Part shown: piece after piece, positions 34,818 to 43,210 of the stretch | How positions within the stretch are numbered: the first letter of the stretch is position 1 | Layout: each line of letters begins with the position of its first letter | From: Leptospira ryugenii | GTDB taxonomy: Bacteria > Spirochaetota > Leptospiria > Leptospirales > Leptospiraceae | Assembly: GCF_003114855.1 (NCBI RefSeq) | Contig: NZ_BFBB01000007.1 | Coordinates: forward strand, 186,001-250,000 | Direction: 5' to 3' | DNA length: 64,000 nt | Notes under the pieces: model-generated | What the model was told of the DNA's origin: nothing | What the model saw: only the letters and a program-made list of their open reading frames with translations | The model's database searches: none | Made by a program: the position numbers and the translations under genes

Positions 34818-37126
34818 GCCAAACGATGTGGAATGCAGGGAATTTTATGGGTCTCTGCATTTTTCTCGATCATACTTTTTAAATCCTCGTCAAACGTAAA
34901 CACTACTAAATTCCAACCTGTTTCCTGAATGAATCTCATTAAATATTGAACAGATGTTTCTAGCCTTTCTTTGTCTAAATGCCTAAACGGCTCGTCCAAC
35001 AAAAGCCAAGGGATAGATAGATCCTTGGAAATTCGGTATGCATATTCCAATCGCAAGGTGAAATAAAATAAATCTCTCGTACCAGTTGAAAGTTGGTGTA
35101 CCTCTCTTATATCCTTTTGTGCATCTTCGGTTTTAGGATTCTCAGTTAACTGGTTCCAATCAATGGCTCTTAGTTCTGCCTTGGGTAGAGTTTCTTGCCA
35201 GCGTTTCTGTAAAGACGTAACAAGTATTTGCATCTCTTGGTTTGAGCTCCCTTTGATCTCAGAAAAAATTTGTTCTAAATTTTGATAAGCCTTTAACTTT
35301 TCTTGAAACTCTAACCAATCTGCATCTACTTGTAGTTTTGACTTTAAGCTGTCCTCTTCTCTTTTCAATGCAGATTGCATCTTTTCCTGAGAGCTTCCCT
35401 TTTTTGTGGCCAATCGTTCGACTAATATTTGCAAGTCTCCGACAAGTCCCTCTTTAACTTTTCCCAGTTTTTGGATTTCATTTGGTATTTGGGCCAGCCG
35501 GATAGATTCATTTGCTTGGATCTCTTCAACAATGGAATCCTCTTTTAATACTTGCAAGGAGGCTTCTACTTTTCGTTGCAAGGAGACAAAGTCACTCACC
35601 TGAAAGGAAGGAAACTCTTTTGCCAAGCTAGCTTCTATCTCCTGATACTTTCTATGGTTGATTTTAATTTCATTTATCTTCTCTTGGAACTGATCAAAAT
35701 GTTTGAGTCCGATCATTTGGCATAAAGATAAAACCTCATTTTCTAAGATTGGTATTTGAAGCAAGAGTTCAGAATGTTCTAATTCTAGCTCATTCAACTT
35801 TGTTCTCATTTTTTTGAGTTCGTTGTCCAAATGATTGATCTCTGAAGTTTGTTCATTCTTAGCATCACGAAAGTTTTTGATTGCCGCAAAAATCCCTTCC
35901 TTTGTTTTCAAAATAGGAACTATTGTGTTTTCTGAACGGATTTGCAAAGCATCCGAAAGAGAGGCGAGGGAACTAAGCAATGCTCCCTCATCCTTAATCA
36001 CGGTAACCGTTTTTCCTCTCCATAAAAACAGAGCAATCGAGCTGATCGCGGATACCACAAAAGGAAGGAAAGTGATCCATGGCTCTAGTCCCCGATTGGC
36101 GAGAAAATAGGAAGAGATAGAACCAATCACAAACAAAAGAAGGCTTGTGAAGATATACTTTGTATTCCATGTAGATTTGATTTGGTTGGGAGTGTTTGCG
36201 ATAGAATCAAGGACCTTTGCTTCTATCTCTGTCGCGAGTGCGGAATGTACTTCTGTTTTGGAAAGCTTTGCTTGCCTTTCATTCTTTTCATCCTCTAGTT
36301 GAGCGAAAAGTTTTTTCTGATTCAGAATGCTATCACCTAAAGAAACAAGCTTTGCTTTTCCTTCCTTGAGTAGATCTGCTTTTTCAAAGGTGAGCTTATC
36401 TTTTCCCGTTTCCATAAACGAGCGAAATGATTCATGTACTTCTCTATGAGAAAGTAGATAATTTGATTTCTCGGATAATTCTGCCAATTTGCGAAAAGAA
36501 TCTTTCTTGTTAAGGATTTTATAATCCTCGTTCAAAGCATGGAGTTGCTCATTGATTTCTTTAATTTTCTTTTCATATTGGGATTTTTCTTCTTCCCATT
36601 TTGGAATCTCTTCCCAAGCAGAAAACATAGAAACGCGCTCTTCAAGAGCCGTTTGGTATTCCTTTGTTTTGATTTCTAATTCTTGGGAAAGCCGTCTGAA
36701 TTCTTTTGCAGTAGCGCCAGAACCATTTGTTTTTGCTTTGTCAGCACATAGCTTTACTAATTTCAAAGGATCAAATCCATCGTGAAACAAAGAATTACGA
36801 ATAATTTCAAAAAATTCTGTGATTTCTTTTTGTTCGCTCAATTCTAGAGCGACCCTTCCTTCGCGAATCGCAAAGGTGTTTAAAAAATTGGTGGGATTTA
36901 TCTCTATTGGTTCGGTGGTTTGTAGAGCTGCTTTTACATCTTTACCATAACGCTCTGAGAGTATACGTCCATATTTGGTGGCACCCTTAACTTTAATCAA
37001 AGAGAAAACGAAAGCATCAAATAGAGTGGTTTTTCCACTTTCATTCGCACCTGAAAAAATCGAGACTTGTTTTAATTCAAAGGATGAATTTTTAAATTTT
37101 CCGAAGCGATCTAAAATTAATTTCAC
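34814..37126 (-). CDS. SbcC/Rad50-like ATPase with membrane segment (YhaN-type)
   Basis: A 770-aa SMC/Rad50-like ATPase. Walker A ([12 protein letters not shown]) is at about residues 29-40; the C-terminal ABC signature [13 protein letters not shown] and Walker B ([14 protein letters not shown]) are near 680-720. In between, long coiled coil (about 160-310 and 390-640). Unlike SbcC/Rad50, it has no C-x-x-C zinc hook. Instead there are two hydrophobic helices near 318-370 ([20 protein letters not shown] and [20 protein letters not shown]), as in the YhaN family. It may therefore be tethered to the membrane. It overlaps the nuclease-like gene by 4 bp. Confidence 0.82.
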   Translation of the reverse strand: MKLILDRFGKFKNSSFELKQVSIFSGANESGKTTLFDAFVFSLIKVKGATKYGRILSERYGKDVKAALQTTEPIEINPTNFLNTFAIREGRVALELSEQKEITEFFEIIRNSLFHDGFDPLKLVKLCADKAKTNGSGATAKEFRRLSQELEIKTKEYQTALEERVSMFSAWEEIPKWEEEKSQYEKKIKEINEQLHALNEDYKILNKKDSFRKLAELSEKSNYLLSHREVHESFRSFMETGKDKLTFEKADLLKEGKAKLVSLGDSILNQKKLFAQLEDEKNERQAKLSKTEVHSALATEIEAKVLDSIANTPNQIKSTWNTKYIFTSLLLFVIGSISSYFLANRGLEPWITFLPFVVSAISSIALFLWRGKTVTVIKDEGALLSSLASLSDALQIRSENTIVPILKTKEGIFAAIKNFRDAKNEQTSEINHLDNELKKMRTKLNELELEHSELLLQIPILENEVLSLCQMIGLKHFDQFQEKINEIKINHRKYQEIEASLAKEFPSFQVSDFVSLQRKVEASLQVLKEDSIVEEIQANESIRLAQIPNEIQKLGKVKEGLVGDLQILVERLATKKGSSQEKMQSALKREEDSLKSKLQVDADWLEFQEKLKAYQNLEQIFSEIKGSSNQEMQILVTSLQKRWQETLPKAELRAIDWNQLTENPKTEDAQKDIREVHQLSTGTRDLFYFTLRLEYAYRISKDLSIPWLLLDEPFRHLDKERLETSVQYLMRFIQETGWNLVVFTFDEDLKSMIEKNAETHKIPCIPHRLA

Positions 37127-38196
37127 TTGGTAACCTCGTTTAATAGAAGTTCAATGCCAAGCTGCTTTGTTAATGCCCAGGAGGATCCTAATTCTTCTTT
37201 TTTCTGATCGATGATTTGAATGAATTGCCGTATGGCAACATTTTCTGATATATCAGGAACAGTTTTTACTTTTTGATCATCAAATTCAAGCAATCGAATC
37301 CGATCTTTGTACTTTGATTTTAATGCAATTTCATAATTTTGCTTTTCTTGATTTGACTCAACTACACCATTCCAATGAACTAAAAGATAGTCAGACTTGC
37401 CATATTGGTCTAAATTTAAGTCTGCTTCAGACTTTGCTTTTCCATTCAAATCGAGTTCAATGTTGAGTTCATAAAACTGTCCTGCTGATTGAATGGGTAA
37501 GTATTTTTTAGAAATTCCTTGCTCATTCACCTGGATTAAAACACAAAAGCGAGCTCCAAATTCTCCTTTTCGCCAAACCCGCGAGGAACCTGCATAACAA
37601 ACCTCTAATTTTCCAAAGGATTGAGATCTTGAGGAATGGATATGGCCAATGGCCACGAAATCCATGTTGAGTTTTTGGAATAGAGCAGGGTCTAACAAGC
37701 CCCCTCCCTCTTCCACCTCTTCTTTCGGACCAGTGTAGCTCATGTTCAAGACAGTCGCATGTGCAAGCCCAATCCTCCATTTTGCTTTTTTTTCTGGGAT
37801 AGAAATGTTAAGCAGCTGCGTATAAGATTGGCTATGCGGAATGCCAAAGATTTCAATCTTTTCATTGAGATAGATAAAGTGATATGGCTCTTCATCTAAC
37901 AATCGAATTTTTTTACCCCAGTCAAACATTTGGTACCGGGTATGTTTGTCAGGGCGTCTCAATCCTTCATGGTTGCCAGGAAGGAAAAAAACTTCGGCGG
38001 AGGCAGATTCCATTTTTTTTACAAACTCATGCCTCAAGGCAACAAAATCAGAATAGGTATCAAAGATGTCGCCACATAAAAAGAGTGCGTCAACTGATTC
38101 AGTGTTTGCGATGTTTAATAGCTCATCTAAAATTTGAAAAGAATATGCCTTTTCGGCCTCTGAAATGTGCAGGTCGGAAAACTGTAAAAATTTCAT
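37123..38196 (-). CDS. SbcD/Mre11-like metallophosphoesterase (YhaO-type)
   Basis: A 357-aa calcineurin-like phosphoesterase. The metal-binding motifs are in order: FSDLHIS (residues 6-12), CGDIFDTYSD, LPGNHEGLRRP, and a late GHIHSSRSQ. This is the SbcD/Mre11 DNA-nuclease layout. It is coupled (4-bp overlap) to the SbcC-like ATPase, which matches the known two-subunit nuclease-ATPase complex for DNA repair. The ribosome-binding site AGGA lies inside the right arm of an 11-bp inverted repeat at 38198-38237. Cytoplasmic; its partner may anchor it to the membrane. Confidence 0.85.
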   Translation of the reverse strand: MKFLQFSDLHISEAEKAYSFQILDELLNIANTESVDALFLCGDIFDTYSDFVALRHEFVKKMESASAEVFFLPGNHEGLRRPDKHTRYQMFDWGKKIRLLDEEPYHFIYLNEKIEIFGIPHSQSYTQLLNISIPEKKAKWRIGLAHATVLNMSYTGPKEEVEEGGGLLDPALFQKLNMDFVAIGHIHSSRSQSFGKLEVCYAGSSRVWRKGEFGARFCVLIQVNEQGISKKYLPIQSAGQFYELNIELDLNGKAKSEADLNLDQYGKSDYLLVHWNGVVESNQEKQNYEIALKSKYKDRIRLLEFDDQKVKTVPDISENVAIRQFIQIIDQKKEELGSSWALTKQLGIELLLNEVTK

Positions 38197-38197
38197 A

Positions 38198-38237
38198 TTT
38201 GTCCTAGGATTCCATTTTACCGAAACCCTAGGACAAA
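38198..38237. promoter_or_regulatory. Inverted repeat masking the ribosome-binding site of the SbcD-like gene
   Basis: A perfect 11-bp inverted repeat: TTTGTCCTAGG at 38198-38208 and CCTAGGACAAA at 38227-38237, with an 18-nt loop. On the minus strand the right arm contains AGGA 5 nt before the ATG at 38196. In RNA the stem would sequester this Shine-Dalgarno. Alternatively the repeat is a protein operator, or a terminator for the upstream CoA-transferase gene, although no T tract follows. Confidence 0.6.
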
Positions 38238-38268
38238 AGAGCGCTTACTCAGCAAAAAAGCAAGAAGT

Positions 38269-39456
38269 CTAGATTACTTTTTCTTGTTTGAATTGGCTAA
38301 TCTCTGCGTCAGAATACCCTATCGTTTTGAGGATTTCTTCTGTGTGCTCGCCATGTTCTGGAGGGAAGGTTCTAAACGAAAAGGGTGTTTCTGAAAAATG
38401 AAAAGGTGAACCATACTGGGTGATCCTTCCGTATTTCGGGTGTTCGACGTCAAAGACCATCTTTCGTTCCTTCCAATGCGGGTCTTGTGTAACCTCCTCC
38501 AAACTCAAAATAGGTGAGAGACAAGCATCTTCATTAGAAAAAATAGATTCCAAATCAGAATATGTTTTGGATAGAAAGTATTCTGTTAGAATTGCTTTCC
38601 ACTTTTCCAGATTTTCTTCTTTCAACGGCATCTCTTTCAAGAGCTCATCTTTACCAATTGCTCTAACAAATGTTTGGAAGAACATGTCTTCTAAAGCACC
38701 CAAAGCAACATATCTACCTTCTTTTGTTTGGTAGATTTGGTAATTCGGGAGCTTTCCAGACAAAATCTCATTGCCCGGTTCTGGAGTAATTCCCGAGGCG
38801 GAATGAATTCCACCATACAAGGAGAGGAACTGCAATGAAGCATCGGTCATAGAAATGTCTATTCTCTGGCCTTTTCCCGTTTTTTCTCTGTAGTACAAAG
38901 CGGCAAGGATGGCTGACAGAGCAGACAAAGAGCCACCACCCACATCTGCCAACTGAAATCCAGCGGGTCTTGGAGGATTTCCTGTTTGGTGGAGAACACC
39001 AGAAATCGCTAAATAATTGATATCATGGCCAGCAAAGTCTACGTACTTACCCGAAATCCCATACCCAGAGATTCCGCAATAGATGAGCTTAGGGAATTTT
39101 TCTTTCAGCACATCGTATCCTATCCCCATTTTATCCATACCATCAGGACGAAATCCTTCCAAAAGAATATCTGCATCTTCTAATAGTTTAAAAAGAATCT
39201 CTTTGGATGCGGGTCGTTTCAAATTTAAGGTAATCGCCTTTTTATTGCGATTCAGCATCATAAACAATGCCGGATAACCTCCGTTACCTTTAAACATAGC
39301 TCTTGAAGCATCGTAGGCTCTAGGATTTTCAATCTTGATAACTTCTGCTCCCATATCGGCTAGATGTTGTGAGCAAAGTGGACCTGGGAGCAAGAGCGAA
39401 AGATCAACTACCTTCACTCCTGACAATGGCCCTGTATTTTTTTGAGTTTGAGACAT
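38269..39456 (-). CDS. CaiB/BaiF CoA-transferase family protein, alpha-methylacyl-CoA racemase-like
   Basis: A 395-aa protein. The order of motifs matches the alpha-methylacyl-CoA racemase branch of family III: VKVVDLSLLLPGP, HLADMGAEVIKIE, NLKRPASKEIL, GHDINYLAISGVL with His144, and QLADVGGGSLSAL with Asp171. The His/Asp pair corresponds to the acid-base pair of the racemase, which interconverts (R)- and (S)-2-methylacyl-CoA for branched-chain fatty-acid beta-oxidation. A CoA-transferase function, using the Asp alone, remains possible. It is preceded (30 bp) by the sulfatase-fold lipoprotein gene on the same strand. Confidence 0.85.
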   Translation of the reverse strand: MSQTQKNTGPLSGVKVVDLSLLLPGPLCSQHLADMGAEVIKIENPRAYDASRAMFKGNGGYPALFMMLNRNKKAITLNLKRPASKEILFKLLEDADILLEGFRPDGMDKMGIGYDVLKEKFPKLIYCGISGYGISGKYVDFAGHDINYLAISGVLHQTGNPPRPAGFQLADVGGGSLSALSAILAALYYREKTGKGQRIDISMTDASLQFLSLYGGIHSASGITPEPGNEILSGKLPNYQIYQTKEGRYVALGALEDMFFQTFVRAIGKDELLKEMPLKEENLEKWKAILTEYFLSKTYSDLESIFSNEDACLSPILSLEEVTQDPHWKERKMVFDVEHPKYGRITQYGSPFHFSETPFSFRTFPPEHGEHTEEILKTIGYSDAEISQFKQEKVI

Positions 39457-39486
39457 TTTATTTCCCTATAGATAATTCTTTTTTTG

Positions 39487-41280
39487 TTAGTGAACGTAAC
39501 CTTGTTTTTTCAATATTTCCATGGCATCAGTTTCTAAGTCATCCTTTCTTTCGTAGGATTGTGCACCTTTCCCTTGGCGCCAAACCTGAAAAATATTAGA
39601 GAACGATCTCCTAGGTTGATTCAGACCTGTATCATAAAAAGGAAAACAATTCGGATTACATGCATTAGGTGAAATTTCATAAACCCCAATTCCTATTTTA
39701 TCATCAGCTACAGGTTTTCCGTTCACCTCAAAGCGAAATTGAGGGAAACTAACATCAGGATAGACCTCAAAGCTAATTTGTTTTGACCCTTGCTTTTCAG
39801 GAGCCGAATCTTTCCAGACCAAAAGAGCGTTCTGATTGGACTGCCAATCGATTTGAAAATCGTCACTTTCCAAAATTCGAATGGACCCTTCTTTGGTCTG
39901 CAATCGGATCTTTACCTCATTTAGCATAGTAAGACCCAGATTGACTCTGATCTGGTATATAGGGATAGGGGGCTCTAAAACCTTTAACTGATTCCAGAGA
40001 TTGGAGATTATAGATTTTCCTTCTTCTGGCAAGGTTTGGTTATCTATTAATTCACTTAGATCAGAAAAAATAATAGGGGAAAGTTGTTTAGGGTCTTTCT
40101 TTCGGTCATAGTAAAAATATTTTTCTTTTCCTACGAATCCCTTCCAAAACTTTCCAGGTTTGTGAAAACGAAATGATTTTTGCAATAAAAAATGCTCTGC
40201 AATCCCTACACCTTGCGTTGCTCTAGTCTCGCCATAATATGTACGTTCTGTACTATTTTCAGAAACCAATATATTTCCAAAACTTTGTCCAGAAATCTCA
40301 GGTGGAATTGGAATATTCAAATGTTCTAACAAAAATGGATACAAATCAACGGACTGGGTTCTTTTCTGTATCCGCCTTCCTTGCTTTTGATTGGGCATTT
40401 TTATGAGGAGTGGTACGTGGATATTTTCATAGAAAAGATCTTGTCCATGTCCAAAGAAAGTATTTGTGCCAGTGAAGGGGGAAATCGCATGGCCTGGATC
40501 CATCACTTCACCATGGTCAGCAGTAATCAAAATTAGAGATGTGTCATACAATCCACTCTCCTTTAATGCATCGAAGATGATTTTGATTTGGTCATCGATG
40601 TAGGCAACTTCACCTAAATAGTCTCTTTTTCTCTCTTCTAAAATCTCTTTGGTTTGGATACGGTTTGTATATCCAGTGGGTGGTGTATAAGGTTTGTGTG
40701 GGTCATTGAAATTGATAAACAGGAAAAAAGGATTTGCATTTTTTTCTTTGGAAATCGTATCAATGACTTCCAATGTTTTATTTGTAATCAGAGGAGTATC
40801 TTTCGCAAAATTTGAAAAGTCGTATAACTCTTTAAAGCCGACATTTACTCCCAAACCAAATTGATCATTTAGAAAGGGATTATTTCCAACCATAATCGTA
40901 TTCATCCCCTGGTTCAAAAGGATACGAGGCAAAGGATATTTGACCTGTCGGTAGAACTCGGACACCTCCTCTCGAGTGGTCGGATAATCCCAGAAATTAA
41001 CAGGCAAACTACTGGCATATTTTCCAGTAAAAAAAACCAAGGTCGAAGGCCGAGTCCAAGCCGCATTTACCAAATGGTCTTCAAATACATAACTCTCCCT
41101 TGCAAATTCATCCAGGTGTGGGCTTACGCCATAATTGCCTAAGATATCTCCGCGAAGTGAATCAATCACGATCCATATCACATTCGATTTAAGGGGTTTG
41201 GTATCTACTTGGATGGGAAGATCAGGGCGACAATGAAGAAAGAAAAATAGATTAAAAAATAATAGGAGTACCGATTTCAA
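39487..41280 (-). CDS. Sulfatase-fold (alkaline phosphatase superfamily) lipoprotein
   Basis: A 597-aa lipoprotein (MKSVLLLFFNLFFFLHCRPD, Cys17) with the PF00884-type fold. Metal ligands are visible: Asp40 in VIWIVIDSLRGD, and LITADHGEVMDPG plus FFGHGQDLFYENIHVPLLIK. At the nucleophile site it has W-T-R-P-S-T (Thr76 to Thr80) rather than C/S-x-P-x-R, so the formylglycine precursor is missing and it is probably not a true sulfatase, but a phosphatase or transferase using Thr. The last 120 residues are beta-rich. It overlaps the SMR-type gene by 4 bp. Acts outside the cytoplasm. Confidence 0.82.
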   Translation of the reverse strand: MKSVLLLFFNLFFFLHCRPDLPIQVDTKPLKSNVIWIVIDSLRGDILGNYGVSPHLDEFARESYVFEDHLVNAAWTRPSTLVFFTGKYASSLPVNFWDYPTTREEVSEFYRQVKYPLPRILLNQGMNTIMVGNNPFLNDQFGLGVNVGFKELYDFSNFAKDTPLITNKTLEVIDTISKEKNANPFFLFINFNDPHKPYTPPTGYTNRIQTKEILEERKRDYLGEVAYIDDQIKIIFDALKESGLYDTSLILITADHGEVMDPGHAISPFTGTNTFFGHGQDLFYENIHVPLLIKMPNQKQGRRIQKRTQSVDLYPFLLEHLNIPIPPEISGQSFGNILVSENSTERTYYGETRATQGVGIAEHFLLQKSFRFHKPGKFWKGFVGKEKYFYYDRKKDPKQLSPIIFSDLSELIDNQTLPEEGKSIISNLWNQLKVLEPPIPIYQIRVNLGLTMLNEVKIRLQTKEGSIRILESDDFQIDWQSNQNALLVWKDSAPEKQGSKQISFEVYPDVSFPQFRFEVNGKPVADDKIGIGVYEISPNACNPNCFPFYDTGLNQPRRSFSNIFQVWRQGKGAQSYERKDDLETDAMEILKKQGYVH

Positions 41281-41666
41281 GATTCGACATCAAACATCTG
41301 CAAAGCGGTCAACCAAACACCGATTAGAATAAAGACAATGCCTATCCACTGGGTTAAGTTCAATCTCTCTTTGAAAAAGAAAGCACTCGCTAACAATACG
41401 ATAATAAAACCACTCGACGTAAAGACTGGGTAAGCAAGAGATAACTTCAGACCTTTGCCCAGGACAAAACGATAGCCGAGCAGTGCTAATCCGAAACTCG
41501 CAAGACCTAAGATGAAGTAAGGATTGAAGAGCGTTTGGAAAAGTCCATTTGCATTGGCTTGGATTGGCTTCTCTGCATCTGCGAGAGAGGATGTCTTCAT
41601 CAAAATGTTTGCCAATGCATTGAAGAATACAGCTATACAGAAAAAGAGAACGATCTGGACTTGCAT
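41277..41666 (-). CDS. Small multidrug resistance/EamA-type membrane protein
   Basis: A 129-aa membrane protein with four helices (about 3-22, 46-67, 77-98, 103-124). It resembles SMR and ArnE/ArnF-like half-transporters: the last helices with ASAFFFKERLNLTQWIGIVF, then ILIGVWL, show the E-x-L-x-x-x-Q-x-x-G signature (F-x-E-x-L-x-x-x-Q-W-I-G). Likely moves a small lipid-linked or cationic substrate. It overlaps the downstream sulfatase-fold gene by 4 bp, which suggests that the two act on the same envelope substrate (inference). Divergent from the alpha/beta hydrolase. Confidence 0.75.
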   Translation of the reverse strand: MQVQIVLFFCIAVFFNALANILMKTSSLADAEKPIQANANGLFQTLFNPYFILGLASFGLALLGYRFVLGKGLKLSLAYPVFTSSGFIIVLLASAFFFKERLNLTQWIGIVFILIGVWLTALQMFDVES

Positions 41667-41713
41667 GAGATACTGGCAATCTAGAACGTAGCAAACTTAG
41701 GTCAAATAGAAAA

Positions 41714-42553
41714 ATGAATGCAAAGACTTTCACATTCCAAGGGAAAAAAGTTGCCTATTATGATTCGGAAACGGCAAACAAACCAACTGTCTTAATCTGC
41801 CATGCAAACGGCTATAGTGCCCATTGCTATCGTTACTACTGGGAAGCCCTCAAGGCAGATTATCGAGTGATTGGCTTGGACTTTATTGGACATGGCAAAA
41901 GTGAGAGTGATCTCTATTTCCAAAATTGGTATTTCTTTCGAGACCAAATCTTAGAACTCATCCGAGTTGAATCCCTAGAGTCGGTGACTTTGCTTGGGCA
42001 TTCTTTGGGTGGTGCTTCCTCCCTCCTCGCAGCAGAAAAAAATCCCCATGCCATCCGAAAGGTAATTGCTTTAGATCCAGTGATCTTGGGCTTAAAACTC
42101 ATTACTCTTGCAAAGATATTCGGAAGCCCATTGGCAAGAGGTGCGTTTAAACGCAGAAAAACATTTAACAATTTAAATCTAGTTCGGCGGGCCTACCAGA
42201 AATTCCCAGCCTTCGCCCATTGGGATGGGGCTATATTTGAAGACTATCTAAACTCATGCTTTCGAAAGACTGGCAATGGAGAAGAAGTGGAACTATGCTG
42301 TGATCCCAAAGTTGAAGGACGTATCTTTTCTCATGCACACTATACAGTATTTTGGAAATTCAAAAAGATCAAAGTTCCGAGTTTTATCCTCATCCCTGAT
42401 CCACCTGAAGTATGTACACCGGCCTTAGCAAGGATGATCACGAAAGGTGTGAAATCTTCCGAATTTGAAATTTGGACAAACTGTACTCATTTTTTTCCAT
42501 TTGAAATTCCTGAAAAGACACTATCTTACATTCTTTCAAAGTTAAAACAATAA
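41714..42553 (+). CDS. Alpha/beta hydrolase
   Basis: A 279-aa soluble hydrolase of the alpha/beta fold. Seen are HANGYSAH (oxyanion loop), LDFIGHGKSE, the nucleophile elbow G-H-S-L-G (LLGHSLGGASS, Ser97), an Asp in IPDPPEV and the catalytic His in NCTHFFPFEIPE. There is no signal peptide. Substrate unknown; the fold covers esterases, epoxide hydrolases and C-C hydrolases. Convergent with the SRAP gene, with a 12-bp overlap. Divergent from the SMR-type gene. Confidence 0.85.
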   Translation: MNAKTFTFQGKKVAYYDSETANKPTVLICHANGYSAHCYRYYWEALKADYRVIGLDFIGHGKSESDLYFQNWYFFRDQILELIRVESLESVTLLGHSLGGASSLLAAEKNPHAIRKVIALDPVILGLKLITLAKIFGSPLARGAFKRRKTFNNLNLVRRAYQKFPAFAHWDGAIFEDYLNSCFRKTGNGEEVELCCDPKVEGRIFSHAHYTVFWKFKKIKVPSFILIPDPPEVCTPALARMITKGVKSSEFEIWTNCTHFFPFEIPEKTLSYILSKLKQ

Positions 42554-43210
42554 TGGTTCTTCCGCATCAGGGAAGGCTTGGATGGATTCAGAAGGGTATT
42601 GGTGGATTAACTTTGTTATCATTGTTTCTTCCTTAATATTTGGATCAAGCCAAGCTTCTAAATCTTTTTCTTCAATCTGAACTGGTTGTCTCCCTTGGTT
42701 TCCTCCTGTATTGTGTACCTCTTTCATGAGTGAGTTCCCTTCTTGGGTCAGAATCGTAAACCAGATGGATTGATCATCAGAATCTGTCTTTCCATAGATC
42801 CCCGCAAAACAAAAATTTGATTTATCAGAATTTTGGATTCGGTATCTAATTTTTGTTCCTTTCTCGGACTTCCATTCTAAAAAATAGGAGGCAGGAACTA
42901 TACACCGCTGCGTTTTGATATGGTCTCTCCATACATTTGAGGAAAATAACTTTTCAACTCTTGTATTGAAGATTACCTTGGGAGACCAATCTGGCTTAAT
43001 TCCCCAGATTGCCTCTTTCACCTCGTAGCCTGGTTTTGATCTGAGGAGTATAGGTGCTTTGCCACTTGGGAAGTTTTCTGTGCCTTGTAAGGTCTTAAAG
43101 AGAGAATCCAATTTTTCCAATTCAAATTCGGGAAGTTCTTGAACCAAGCGGATCCATTTTTGGGTTCCATCTTTTAATGTAATCAAAGTATAACCAAATC
43201 TACCGCACAT
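42542..43210 (-). CDS. SRAP-domain protein (HMCES/YedK-type abasic-site sensor)
   Basis: A 222-aa protein. Cleavage of Met1 exposes Cys2 (MCGRFGY), the catalytic nucleophile which crosslinks to abasic sites in single-stranded DNA. Other conserved residues are present: Asn82 and Glu86 in NTRVEKLFSS, Glu112 in PASYFLEWK, and His166 in MKEVHNTGG. The start at 43210 was chosen because Cys must be residue 2; the frame extends 34 codons upstream inside the preceding gene. It is the last gene of an envelope operon, overlapping the LTA-synthase-like gene by 11 bp. In that place a DNA-protection protein is unexpected. Confidence 0.9.
   Translation of the reverse strand: MCGRFGYTLITLKDGTQKWIRLVQELPEFELEKLDSLFKTLQGTENFPSGKAPILLRSKPGYEVKEAIWGIKPDWSPKVIFNTRVEKLFSSNVWRDHIKTQRCIVPASYFLEWKSEKGTKIRYRIQNSDKSNFCFAGIYGKTDSDDQSIWFTILTQEGNSLMKEVHNTGGNQGRQPVQIEEKDLEAWLDPNIKEETMITKLIHQYPSESIQAFPDAEEPLLF

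Noticed and set aside
34814..38196. Classical SbcCD exonuclease
   Set aside because: No zinc hook C-x-x-C, shorter ATPase and two mid-protein hydrophobic helices; YhaO/YhaN type fits better.
39487..41280. True arylsulfatase
   Set aside because: The C/S-x-P-x-R formylglycine motif is absent; T-R-P-S-T is found in its place.
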